Below, in pieces: positions 38,783 through 46,872 of a stretch of 64,000 nt of DNA (positions are counted from its first letter, which is position 1; the number at the start of each line of letters is the position of its first letter). The translations under genes and the position numbers were made by a program. The DNA lies in NCBI GenBank assembly GCA_016893485.2, contig JAFEKX020000001.1, positions 9,441,501 through 9,505,500 of the forward strand, given 5' to 3'. This DNA is from Streptomyces sp. P3. Lineage in GTDB: Bacteria > Actinomycetota > Actinomycetes > Streptomycetales > Streptomycetaceae. The notes beneath the pieces were generated by a model. It had not been told where the DNA came from. It saw only the letters and a program-made list of their open reading frames with translations, and did no database searches.

Positions 38783-40132
38783 TCACCGGGCCGGTGTATC
38801 CGTGGACCGCTCACCTCGACGGGGGTCTCCGTGAGCGACGAAGGCCTCGCGGGGCCGCTGCACCGAGGCAAGGGAGACGATGTCCCTGCCGAACGGCACG
38901 GCGGTGATCCACACCGCGAGCACCCTGACCTTGCGTTCCCACGTGGGTATGGCCAGCACGTGGTAGCCGCGGTGCATGAGCCAGGCCGGGAAGCCCTTGA
39001 CGACCAGACGCCGGTACTGGAATATGCCGCGCCCCAGGCCCAGGGTGGCGACCACCCCGAGGCTGTGGTGCACGTAGTCCGCGACGGCTCGCCCCCGGAG
39101 CGTCGCCAGGATGTTCTTCGCGAGCAACTTGCCCTGGCGTACCGCGTGCTGGGCGTTGGGGACGGTGTGTGCTCCCGGGCGGTGTGCCGCGAGGTCGGGG
39201 ACGGAGGCGTCGTCGCCGGCGGCCCACACGCCCTCCAGCGGTGCGTCCTTGGTACCCACACGCAGATCGGCCCGCACGGTCAGCAGCCCGCGCTCGTCGA
39301 CGGGAAGGTCCGTGTGGTTGTGCACGATGGGGTTGGCCGCGTTGCCGGCGGTCCACACGAGCAGGCAGGAGTCGAACTCCTCGCCGTTCGACAGCACGAT
39401 GTGTCCGTCCTTCGCGGAGACGAGCTGGGTGTTGAGGTGCACCTCGGCTCCCCGCTCACGCAGTGTCCGCACCACCCAGGTGCCGGGTCCGTCCCCGACT
39501 TCCGGCAGGATGCGGTCGCGCGCCTCGACAAGGTGGAACCGCAGTTCGTCAGCCGACAGCTCGGGATAGTGCCGGAGCAGGGCGGTGGCCAGGGAGAGCA
39601 GCTCCCCGAACCCCTCGACACCGGAGAAGCCGCCGCCGACGAACGTGACGGTGAGGAGCCTGCGACGCTCGGGGCCCGGCGGCAGCGTTGCCGCGCGGTC
39701 GAAAGAGGTGAGCAGCCGGTCGCGGATGGCGACGGCTTCCTCCACGTGTTTGAGGCCGAAGGCTTCCTCGTCGACCCCGGGTATCGCGAACGTACGGGTC
39801 ACGGCTCCGGCCGTCACCACCAGGATGTCGTAGGACAGCTCATGTTCCGGACCACTGTCCGGGCGGATGGTGACGGTGCGGTCGTGGTGGCTGATGCCCG
39901 TCACCGTTCCGGCGATCAGCCGTGTGTGGTGCAGGTGCCGCCGTAGCGACACCGCCGCGTGGCGCGCCTCGATCGAGCCCGCCACGACCTCGGGCAGAAA
40001 GGGCTGATAGGTCATGTAGGGACGGGGGTCGACGACGGTGACCCGTGCCTCGCCCCGGCGCAGCTTCTTCTCCAGGCCCCACGCGGCGTAGAAGCCGGCG
40101 TAGCCGCCACCCACGATCAGGATCTCCTGCAC
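38783..40132 (-). CDS. Type-II NADH dehydrogenase-like FAD oxidoreductase
   Basis: Peripheral membrane flavoprotein that passes electrons from NADH to quinone without pumping protons. Intact; GTG 40132 is chosen as start because AGAGG precedes it by 5 nt and the FAD motif ILIVGGGYAGFYAAWGLE follows at once (about 450 residues). Other marks are MTYQPFLPEVVAGSIEARH, the NAD motif TVTFVGGGFSGVEGFGEL, VWTAGNAANPI and AAGDDASVPD near the second FAD-binding segment, and a hydrophobic C-terminal region. Cotranscribed with marR. Together with QcrB and AceE it suggests adjustment of respiration by this regulon. Confidence 0.9.
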   Translation of the reverse strand: MQEILIVGGGYAGFYAAWGLEKKLRRGEARVTVVDPRPYMTYQPFLPEVVAGSIEARHAAVSLRRHLHHTRLIAGTVTGISHHDRTVTIRPDSGPEHELSYDILVVTAGAVTRTFAIPGVDEEAFGLKHVEEAVAIRDRLLTSFDRAATLPPGPERRRLLTVTFVGGGFSGVEGFGELLSLATALLRHYPELSADELRFHLVEARDRILPEVGDGPGTWVVRTLRERGAEVHLNTQLVSAKDGHIVLSNGEEFDSCLLVWTAGNAANPIVHNHTDLPVDERGLLTVRADLRVGTKDAPLEGVWAAGDDASVPDLAAHRPGAHTVPNAQHAVRQGKLLAKNILATLRGRAVADYVHHSLGVVATLGLGRGIFQYRRLVVKGFPAWLMHRGYHVLAIPTWERKVRVLAVWITAVPFGRDIVSLASVQRPREAFVAHGDPRRGERSTDTPAR

Positions 40133-40164
40133 GGCGTCCTCTGTTCTCTCGGTCTCGTCCTCAA

Positions 40165-40191
40165 GACCGGACGGACGACGCGGTTGTGACA
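40165..40191 (-). promoter_or_regulatory. ECF41-type promoter motif
   Basis: Minus strand TGTCACA (40191-40185), 16 nt, GGTC (40168-40165), 32 nt before the NDH-2 GTG start. This supports the internal start at 40132. Confidence 0.7.
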
Positions 40192-40261
40192 TCCGCTGCG
40201 GCGCGCGTGTCGCCACTGGTGACCGGCGGCCGATCGCGGCGGCGGAGAGACGGCAAGACAG

Positions 40262-40288
40262 CGTCACAACGGACATGCGCGGGCTGTC
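40262..40288 (+). promoter_or_regulatory. ECF41-type promoter motif (variant -35)
   Basis: CGTCACA at 40262-40268, 16 nt, TGTC at 40285-40288; 259 nt before the sugar transporter start, a long leader, so assignment is tentative. Confidence 0.35.
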
Positions 40289-40547
40289 TCATACCGGTGA
40301 GCGCCGCCGCTGCCCGGCCGGCCGCCGTGTCCGAGAACCGCAGACCGAGCGCGCCAGGCGTACCCGTGCCCGGAGAGGGCAGCGGATGGAAGCCCTGTTC
40401 GTCGATCACCAGCAAGACCGCATTCCGAGTCCCGATGCATTGGGAAAGCCCACAACCGGCATTGACCGCAACGCTGCAGGTGTCCGAGGTGCCTCGATGG
40501 TGAGGCTCCCACCCCGGCGGCGTTGCCGGTGGCCCGAGGAGTTACAC

Positions 40548-41970
40548 GTGACCAGCACTGCGCAGGCACCTCAGTCAGGAGCCGGGTCGGCTCATCCCGA
40601 ACATCTCGGGCATGTCATTTTCATCGCGGCGGCGGCCGCGATGGGCGGTTTCCTTTTCGGCTATGACAGTTCCGTGATCAACGGGGCGGTGGAGGCCATC
40701 CGTGACCGTTACGACGTGGGTTCCGCGGCTTTGGCGCAGGTCATCGCGATCGCTCTGATCGGCTGTGCGATCGGTGCGGCGACGGCGGGGCGGATAGCGG
40801 ACCGGATCGGCCGGATCCGCTGTATGCAGATCTCCGCGGTGATGTTCACGGTCAGCGCGGTGGGTTCGGCGCTGCCCTTCGCGCTGTGGGACCTGGCGTT
40901 TTGGCGGGTGATCGGTGGTTTCGCCATCGGTATGGCCTCGGTCATCGGCCCGGCCTACATCGCCGAGGTGTCCCCGCCCGCCTACCGTGGCCGGCTCGGT
41001 TCCTTCCAGCAGGCCGCGATCGTCATCGGCATCGCGATCTCGCAGCTGGTCAACTGGGGTCTGCTGAACGCCGCGAACGGCGACCAGCGCGGCAAGCTGA
41101 TGGGCCTTGAGGCCTGGCAGGTCATGCTCGGCGTCATGGTGGTCCCGGCCGTCCTGTACGGGCTGCTGTCCTTCGCGATCCCCGAGTCCCCGCGTTTTCT
41201 GATCTCGGCGGGCAAGGTGAGCCGCGCGCACGCCGTGCTGCGGGAGGTCGAGGGCGACGACGTCGACCTGGACGCCCGGGTCGCCGAGATCGAGCACGCG
41301 ATGAAGAGCGAGCACAAGTCGACGTTCAAGGACCTGCTGGGCGGGGGCGGCTTCTTCTTCAAGCCGATCGTCTGGGTGGGTATCGGCCTCTCCGCCTTCC
41401 AGCAGCTGGTCGGCATCAACGTCGCGTTCTACTACTCCTCGACGCTGTGGCAGTCCGTCGGCGTCGACCCGACGCAGTCGTTCTTCTACTCCTTCACGAC
41501 GTCGATCGTGAACATCATCGGCACCGTGATCGCCATGATCTTCGTGGACCGTATCGGCCGTAAGCCGCTGGCCCTGATCGGTTCGGTCGGCATGGTCGTG
41601 GGTCTCGCGCTGGAGGCGTGGGCCTTCTCCTACCACTTGGTCGATGGCAAGCTGCCCTCCGCGCAGGGCTGGACCGCGCTGGTCGCGGCCCACGTGTTCG
41701 TCCTGTTCTTCGCCCTGTCCTGGGGTGTGGTGGTGTGGGTGTTCCTCGGCGAGATGTTCCCCAACCGCATCCGCGCCGCCGCCCTGGGGGTGGCCGCCTC
41801 CGCGCAGTGGATCGCCAACTGGGCCATCACCGCGAGCTTCCCCCTCGCTGGCCGACTGGAACCTGTCCGCGACCTACGTGATCTACACCGTCTTCGCCGC
41901 GCTCTCCATCCCGTTCGTCCTCAAGTTCGTCAAGGAGACGAAGGGCAAGAAACTCGAGGACATGGGCTGA
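40548..41970 (+). CDS. MFS sugar porter (GlcP/XylE-like), frame-disrupted near the end
   Basis: Proton-coupled monosaccharide uptake protein of the sugar porter family, about 474 residues, 12 helices. Motifs: GGFLFGYDSSVINGA in helix 1, GRIADRIGRIRCM, PAYIAEVSPPAYRGRLGS (PESPR-region partner), IPESPRFLI before the central loop, QQLVGINVAFYYSS in helix 7, and VDRIGRKPLALIG. The frame changes near 41845 and the protein ends KETKGKKLEDMG at 41970. GTG 40548 has GAGGAG about 7 nt upstream. Codon use is strongly biased, as for ilvC, suggesting high expression. Close to Streptomyces glucose permeases. Confidence 0.9.
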
Positions 41971-41996
41971 CGCACGGTTGCGGACGTCCAGGACGC

Positions 41997-42023
41997 TGTC
42001 ACACCGTTGGTTCCGACCTTGTC
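41997..42023 (+). promoter_or_regulatory. ECF41-type promoter motif
   Basis: TGTCACA at 41997-42003, 16 nt, TGTC at 42020-42023; 94 nt before the NmrA-like start at 42118. Confidence 0.6.
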
Positions 42024-42117
42024 CACTCCTACCGGGGCGCCACCGCGGATACCGCGACGCGCGGCCCGACGAGCCTGCTCGGCGAAGTGCAGCAGGTCCT
42101 TGTAGAGAGGTATTGCC

Positions 42118-42924
42118 ATGAAGGTGGTCGTCTTCGACAACGGTCTGCCCGCCACGGCGGAGATCGCGCAGGGAGTGAGGGACCACGGTCACGAGGTGTC
42201 CGTGGTCCCAGCGCCCACCGGTGGCGACAACCTCACGAAGGCCGACCTGGCGGACGTACTGACCGGCTGCTCCGCGGTGATCGACCTTTCCGGGCCGCCC
42301 TCCCTCGACGACGGCACCCTGACCGAGGACGACGGCCTGGTGATCGATGAGGACGCTCTCGTGGCACGGCGGGTCCGCGCCACGGCCGGTCTCCTCGCCG
42401 CCGAAGCCGCGGTCGGTGTCGAGCACCATGTCTCGCTGTCCGTGGTGGGCGTGGACCGGGTACGTGCGGAGGGGGCCTTTCGGGCACTGCGGGCACAGGA
42501 GGAGATGATCCGGCGCTCCGGGATCCCGTACTCGATCGTCCGTGCCACGCAACTCTTCGAGTCGGCGGTCGAGATCGCGGCGGCGACGACAGAGGACTGG
42601 ATCGTGTGGGTGCCGCCCGTCGGGATACGCCCGGTCGCAGGCGCCGACGTGGCCACCCTGCTCGCCCACACCGCGGCGTTCGCACCGACGAACGCCGTTC
42701 AGGAGATCGCCGGTCCCGAGCAGTTGAGGTTGGACACCTTCGTCCGCGCGGCTCTGACCGCGGACCAGGAACACCGCCGCGTCTTCGCCGACAACCGCAG
42801 CACCGTATTCGGCGCTCGTATCCGGCACGTGGATCTGCTGCCCGGTCCTGGGGCTCACGTCGCGCGGCAGCGCTACGGAGACTGGCTGGCCGTCCGATCC
42901 GCGCCGGAAACGGTGAAGCCCTGA
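42118..42924 (+). CDS. Diverged NmrA-like protein without the dinucleotide motif
   Basis: Intact 268-residue paralogue of the two NmrA-like proteins. It shares ADLADVLTGCSAVIDLS, LSVVGVDRVRAEGAFRALRAQEEMI (in parts), GIPYSIVRATQLFES and the end YGDWLAV. The N-terminal GGTGLIG motif is replaced by FDNGLPA and the YFRAKQ segment by AFRALRAQ, so both cofactor motif and the Tyr are gone. The fold is probably kept, but NAD(P) binding is doubtful; NmrA itself is a regulator that senses NAD(P), so a sensor or scaffold role is possible. Has its own promoter motif. A short hairpin follows. Confidence 0.8.
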   Translation: MKVVVFDNGLPATAEIAQGVRDHGHEVSVVPAPTGGDNLTKADLADVLTGCSAVIDLSGPPSLDDGTLTEDDGLVIDEDALVARRVRATAGLLAAEAAVGVEHHVSLSVVGVDRVRAEGAFRALRAQEEMIRRSGIPYSIVRATQLFESAVEIAAATTEDWIVWVPPVGIRPVAGADVATLLAHTAAFAPTNAVQEIAGPEQLRLDTFVRAALTADQEHRRVFADNRSTVFGARIRHVDLLPGPGAHVARQRYGDWLAVRSAPETVKP

Positions 42925-42929
42925 TGGGA

Positions 42930-42953
42930 CGGCCGGGTCTCACGGCCCGGCCG
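42930..42953. terminator. Short hairpin between convergent genes
   Basis: 8-nt arms 42930-42937 and 42946-42953 (CGGCCGGG / CCCGGCCG) with an 8-nt loop, in the 48-bp gap between the NmrA-like and lipoate ligase stops. Confidence 0.45.
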
Positions 42954-42972
42954 AGGTCCTGGCCGACGGACT

Positions 42973-44037
42973 TCAGGGAACCCGGGCCGTCCACTCCGGC
43001 GTGGTGAACTTCGTGTCCACGAGTTCCCGCGCACGCCTCATCTCGGCGTCCGTCACCCCGCCCACAGCGAGTCCATAGCGGTTCCTGAAGGAATCGATCA
43101 GTCCAGCGATCACGGTTTCCCGTTCCAGACCGGTCTGCCGGCGCAGCGGATCCACCCGCTTCTTCGCGCTCTTCGTGCCCTTGTCCGACAGCTTCTCCCG
43201 CCCTGTGCGCAGGACGCTGAGCATCTTGTCGGCGTCGATGTCGTAGGCCATGGTCACGTGGTGCAGCACGGCGCCGGGCCCGCCGCCCGGTCCCACGATG
43301 CGCTTCTGGGCCGCGCCGGCGATCTTTCCCTGGTCGGTGGCGATGTCGTTCAGCGGCTGGTACCAGGCTTTGATCCCCATCTCGCCGAGCGCGTCGAGCA
43401 CCCAGTCGTCGAGATAGGCGTAGCTGTCCTGGAAGGAGAGTCCCTGCACCAGTGCGTCGGGCACGGACAGCGAGTAGGTGATGGTGTTGCCGGGTTCCAC
43501 GAACATCGCCCCGCCGCCGGAGATACGGCGTACGACCTCGATGCCGTGCTCGTGGGCGCTGTCGAGATCGACCTCGTTGCGCAGCGACTGGAAGCTGCCG
43601 ATGATCACCGCCGGCTTCGCCCACTCCCACATCCTGAGCGTCGGCGGCCGCCGACCAGCGGCGACCTCGGCGGTGAGGGTCTCGTCCAACGCCATGTGAA
43701 GTGCCGGGCTCTGGGGGCCGTCGTGGATCAGCTGCCAGTCGTAGTCGGCCCAGTCGCCGGCGTGCGCGAGCGCCCGGCGTACGGCGATGCCCACGCCTTC
43801 CGACGTCAGGCCGTACATGACCGTGCCGTCGGGCAGCTCTCGGTCGATGCGTGCCGCCAGGCCGGCCGCGTCCGTGTCGGCCGGGGCACCGTCCAGCGCA
43901 CGGTTCACCGCGTCGAGGGCCTCGTCCGGTTCGAGAAAGAAGTCGCCCGCGACCTGGGGACGGCGCAGCACGCCGTCCTCCACCTCGATGTCCACCACGA
44001 TCAACTTGCCGCCGGGGACTTTGTACTCACCGTGCAC
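42973..44037 (-). CDS. Lipoate-protein ligase A family protein
   Basis: Attaches lipoate to E2 subunits and GcvH through lipoyl-AMP. 354 residues from GTG 44037 (HGEYKVPGGKLIVVD), the usual first residues of this family; the frame is open 55 codons further but that N-terminal extension is low-complexity and its first codon is a TTGACA element. The N-terminal accessory domain (residues about 1-105, FFLEPDEALDAVNRAL) precedes the catalytic domain with VVRRISGGGAMFVEPGNTI, NDIATDQGKIAGAAQKR (catalytic Lys) and a C-terminal helix. The link to AceE, a lipoyl-dependent complex, is of interest. The promoter may be the TTGACA near 44202. Confidence 0.85.
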   Translation of the reverse strand: MHGEYKVPGGKLIVVDIEVEDGVLRRPQVAGDFFLEPDEALDAVNRALDGAPADTDAAGLAARIDRELPDGTVMYGLTSEGVGIAVRRALAHAGDWADYDWQLIHDGPQSPALHMALDETLTAEVAAGRRPPTLRMWEWAKPAVIIGSFQSLRNEVDLDSAHEHGIEVVRRISGGGAMFVEPGNTITYSLSVPDALVQGLSFQDSYAYLDDWVLDALGEMGIKAWYQPLNDIATDQGKIAGAAQKRIVGPGGGPGAVLHHVTMAYDIDADKMLSVLRTGREKLSDKGTKSAKKRVDPLRRQTGLERETVIAGLIDSFRNRYGLAVGGVTDAEMRRARELVDTKFTTPEWTARVP

Positions 44038-44332
44038 GGTCTCGCCGTCCTTTCCACTCGCCGGTGCAACAGTGTGAGAGCCGGACGTGTTCCCGAGACC
44101 AGGGTCGCTGAGCGCGCGGTACCCGCGGGGTGCACCGGACGGTTGATCGGCCGTCTGGCTACGGCTCTGGCCGGTGCCATTGTTCAGATCGAAGAGTGTC
44201 AAACGCTGGTATGCTCATCACAGTGTTCTGCGAGGGCGCGGAAATGTTCGCGGCTGCTCCAGAACACATCAGCGCCCGCCTCGGGCGCCGTCCGATCCCC
44301 GCGGATCGCGTCCGAGGCACGGCGCACCTGCC

Positions 44333-44845
44333 TCACAAGGCCCGGTAGAGTCCCCGGCCGGCCCGCCGGATACGGGAAGTGCCGACGAGGCGGTCGAGCG
44401 TGCTGCGCACGGCGTTGATGCTTCCGCTGTCGGTGTCACGGCCGAGCGCCGCGGCCACGTCACGGGCTCGGACCTCCGAGTCGCCGGCGTGCGCGAAGAA
44501 CTCGATGATCTGCTCGGTGAGCTGTCCGTACTGCTGCTGCTCGGGCGCCCGGGACCGGGACGTGCTGTCCACCGGTGGCTCTTCGACGAGAGGACTGGTT
44601 TCCCGTACCGCCTCCACCTGGACCCGGCCGGCATCGCCGGTCGACGTGGATCGTGCCGCGCCGGCGGGGTCGGACATCAGGACCGACAGGGCGCCCAGCG
44701 CACGCTGCACGGAGTCGAGGTGCGCGGCGACAGCGGCCAGTTCCCTCTCCAGCGCCCGCTTCTGGAGCTCCAGTCGGGCCAGATCCTCCTGGAGGCTCTC
44801 AGCGGTGTTCTCGATGTTGTTCGCCGCGCGAGTTGCCGGGACCAT
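44333..44845 (-). CDS. Coiled-coil and winged-helix protein of unknown function
   Basis: Intact 170 residues from ATG 44845 with a GAGGAAG ribosome binding site. Residues about 8-50 are a heptad coiled coil (LQEDLARLELQKRALERELA); a Ser/Thr/Pro-rich linker follows; residues about 105-168 look like a small winged helix (EQIIEFFAHAGDSEVRARDV, SINAVRSTLDRLVGTSRI, RRAGRGLYRAL) of the kind found in type I restriction or stress-related DNA-binding proteins. No shared-type promoter motif. Possible role in nucleic-acid binding; not established. Confidence 0.7.
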   Translation of the reverse strand: MVPATRAANNIENTAESLQEDLARLELQKRALERELAAVAAHLDSVQRALGALSVLMSDPAGAARSTSTGDAGRVQVEAVRETSPLVEEPPVDSTSRSRAPEQQQYGQLTEQIIEFFAHAGDSEVRARDVAAALGRDTDSGSINAVRSTLDRLVGTSRIRRAGRGLYRAL

Positions 44846-45056
44846 GGCTTCCTCTCATCCTCACCCCCATGCGCCGGGCCGGGCCCCATCAGGCGCTGGG
44901 GCCGCTCGGCTCGGAATCCGGCATGGGATACCTCATGACATCGTATGCAGGATCATACTCATCACCGCAGACGCACCAGTGCGAGTCGAAAGATGCAATC
45001 GAGTGTCCCACCGTCATGCCCGAACCGCTACGGAGGAACGACAGGGTGCCAAACGG

Positions 45057-45236
45057 TCAGGGCCGACAGGGTGCGGAACGCCGACGGAGCCTGTCGGCGG
45101 TCTCCTGGATGCGCGCATCGACGTCGGCCAGTTGTTCCCGCAGCACGCGAACCCGCTCCGTGAGCAGGGCCGCCTCCGCCGCCAGGAACACGGTGGTGGC
45201 CTCGGGACGGTCGTCGTGATCGAAGTTCTGGCTCAT
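45057..45236 (-). CDS. Small coiled-coil protein, 59 residues
   Basis: ATG 45236 to TGA 45057-45059, with an excellent GGGAGGA ribosome binding site. It starts MSQNFDHDDRPEATTVFLAA and continues as a heptad helix (ALLTERVRVLREQLADVDAR, IQETADRLRR). Same start (MSQ), size class and helix pattern as the protein at 28387-28692, so they form a small paralogous family. It is controlled, by position, by the promoter motif at 45393-45419. Function unknown. Confidence 0.7.
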   Translation of the reverse strand: MSQNFDHDDRPEATTVFLAAEAALLTERVRVLREQLADVDARIQETADRLRRRSAPCRP

Positions 45237-45392
45237 CGCGTGTCCTCCCTCGCCGGCCGGGTCGGCTGGAACATCGGGTGACCTCCCAGGAGCCCTGGGC
45301 CTGCGGCCCGGCCGTACGATCCGTCAGTTCGTACGTTGGACGGGGCGTGTCCGGCCGGTCCGCCCGGCGCCATCGGATGTGCCCGCTGCTCT

Positions 45393-45419
45393 GACCGAGC
45401 AACGAGGGTCTCCGTGACA
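45393..45419 (-). promoter_or_regulatory. ECF41-type promoter motif (variant -35)
   Basis: Minus strand TGTCACG (45419-45413), 16 nt, GGTC (45396-45393), 156 nt before the 59-residue protein start. Confidence 0.55.
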
Positions 45420-45450
45420 GACGTTGTGAGGGGCACCGGAGCGCTGCCGC

Positions 45451-45543
45451 GTCCCACACGTTCACACTCATCCCGGCCAGGACACGATCGCCGGACGTCC
45501 AGGAGGCGATGAAGCGTCGCTCGTCGAGTGCCGCGGGGAAGGC
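45451..45543 (-). pseudogene. Relic of a ferredoxin/NAD reductase C-terminal domain
   Basis: On the minus strand about 31 codons read AFPAALDERRFIASW, GDRVLAGMSVNVWD. This matches the conserved C-terminal domain of pyridine nucleotide-disulfide reductases that serve ferredoxins (pattern ...GRVVAAMNVNVWD). The FAD/NAD domains, start and end of the gene are missing and the surrounding frames are broken, so only a fragment remains. Confidence 0.6.
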
Positions 45544-45553
45544 GACGATGGAG

Positions 45554-45580
45554 TGTCACCCTTCGACGAGTTCTTCGGTC
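45554..45580 (+). promoter_or_regulatory. ECF41-type promoter motif (variant -35)
   Basis: TGTCACC at 45554-45560, 16 nt, GGTC at 45577-45580; 198 nt before the secreted hydrolase start. Confidence 0.5.
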
Positions 45581-45778
45581 ATACGGAGAGATCGCGGCAC
45601 ATGAGCGATCGCCGCACTGAGCACTCAAGGCGTCCGATCGACCGCCGTCGTGACCTCCGCGCCCGTTTCCCGGCGCGGATGTGCCCATGTCGGTGATGAC
45701 GTCCTTCCGACGCTCCGGGGCAGCGCCCCACCCGTCTCCGCAACGTGACTAGACACTCCCCTCTCGAAAGGCGACCTC

Positions 45779-46621
45779 ATGAACCCTTCGCCCCGTATGC
45801 GCCGTGCCCGAACCCCGCTGACAGTCCTGGCCGGGGTCGGCCTCGCCGCAGCCCTCACCGCGGCGACCATCGTGCCGGCGTCCGCGCACAAGGACACCGG
45901 CACTCATCGGCCCAAGCCGACGGTGGTGCTCGTCCACGGTGCGTTCGCCGACTCCACCAGCTGGAACGGCGTCATCAGAGAGCTCCGCCACGACGGCTAT
46001 CCCGTGGTCGCCGTCGCCAACCCCCTGCGCTCCCTCCGGGGAGACTCCGCCTACCTCAAGGACGTCCTGGCGAGCATCGACGGCCCGGTGGTGCTCGCAG
46101 GCCACTCCTACGGCGGCTCCGTCATCAGCAATGCCGCCACGGGCGACAAGGACGTCAAGGCGCTCGTATATGTCGCCGCCTTCCTTCCGGAGAAGGGCGA
46201 GAGCGCGGTCGACCTCTCGGGCAAGTTCCCCGGCAGCACCCTCGGGGACGCCCTGCGCCCCGTGCCGATCACCAACCCCGACGGCTCCCAGGGAACCGAC
46301 CTCTACATCCAGAACGACAAGTTCCGGCACCAGTTCGCCGCCGACGTGCCCCGTGACCAGGCCGAGTTGATGGCGGTCAACCAGCGGCCGGTGACCAGTG
46401 CCGCCCTGGCCGAGGGCGCGGGCGAGCCCGCGTGGAAGACGATTCCGTCCTGGGTGCTGATCGCGACGCAGGACCTCAACATCCCCCCGCAGGCACAGGA
46501 GTTCATGGCCCAGCGGGCGGGCGCCCACATCACGAAGGTCGGTGCGTCCCACGCGGTGAGCGTCTCGCAGCCCGGAAAGGTCGCCGACGTGATCGAGGAC
46601 GCCGCTCACTCGGTGCGTTGA
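45779..46621 (+). CDS. Secreted alpha/beta hydrolase (paralogue of the 16476 gene)
   Basis: Intact 280 residues. A signal peptide is visible: basic start (MRRAR), hydrophobic LTVLAGVGLAAALTAATIV and a cleavage site after ASA near residue 36. The hydrolase domain has VLVHGAFADSTSWNGVI, nucleophile elbow GHSYGGSVI, SWVLIATQDLNIPPQ near the acid and GASHAVSVSQPG with the His. It is similar throughout to the cytosolic enzyme at 16476-17196, so the same chemistry seems placed on both sides of the membrane. It could hydrolyse esters of small aromatic acids; the substrate is unproven. A hairpin terminator follows. Confidence 0.9.
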   Translation: MNPSPRMRRARTPLTVLAGVGLAAALTAATIVPASAHKDTGTHRPKPTVVLVHGAFADSTSWNGVIRELRHDGYPVVAVANPLRSLRGDSAYLKDVLASIDGPVVLAGHSYGGSVISNAATGDKDVKALVYVAAFLPEKGESAVDLSGKFPGSTLGDALRPVPITNPDGSQGTDLYIQNDKFRHQFAADVPRDQAELMAVNQRPVTSAALAEGAGEPAWKTIPSWVLIATQDLNIPPQAQEFMAQRAGAHITKVGASHAVSVSQPGKVADVIEDAAHSVR

Positions 46622-46627
46622 CGTCGA

Positions 46628-46662
46628 GAGGGTCCCGGAGCGCGCACCGCTCCGGGACCCTC
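46628..46662. terminator. Perfect hairpin terminator
   Basis: 15-nt arms 46628-46642 and 46648-46662 pair perfectly around a 5-nt loop, 7 bases after the secreted hydrolase stop. Confidence 0.85.
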
Positions 46663-46872
46663 CGCGTGGGCACGGCGGCCGGGACGGACCGAGCGGTCCG
46701 CCAGCTCCTTTCCGTCTGGTGGTGCACCTCCGGGAGACAGGTTCACGTGTCGGCCGCGTCGTGCGGCATCCACCGCACGACGACAGGATCGCCCCCGGCC
46801 CAGCGATCCTTCACACACCGGCCGGTCAACCGCGCGCCCACACAAGGGAGATCCGCCCGTCAGGAAGAGCCG

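Larger units (their letters stand above)
40133..40547. other. Divergent intergenic region between NDH-2 and sugar transporter genes
   Basis: 415 bases with a shared-type promoter motif facing each direction (40165-40191 minus; 40262-40288 plus). The part 40380-40530 is otherwise without a gene; a GAGGAG ribosome binding site precedes GTG 40548. Confidence 0.5.
45237..45778. other. Intergenic region holding a gene relic and two promoter motifs
   Basis: 540 bases. Besides the reductase relic (45451-45543) and the two promoter motifs (45393-45419 minus, 45554-45580 plus), I see no intact gene; open frames here are Arg-rich. Confidence 0.5.

Noticed and set aside
44037..44202. Extended N-terminus of the lipoate ligase
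   Set aside because: The added 55 residues are low-complexity and the first codon is TTG in a TTGACA box; the family normally begins at HGEYKVPGGKL.
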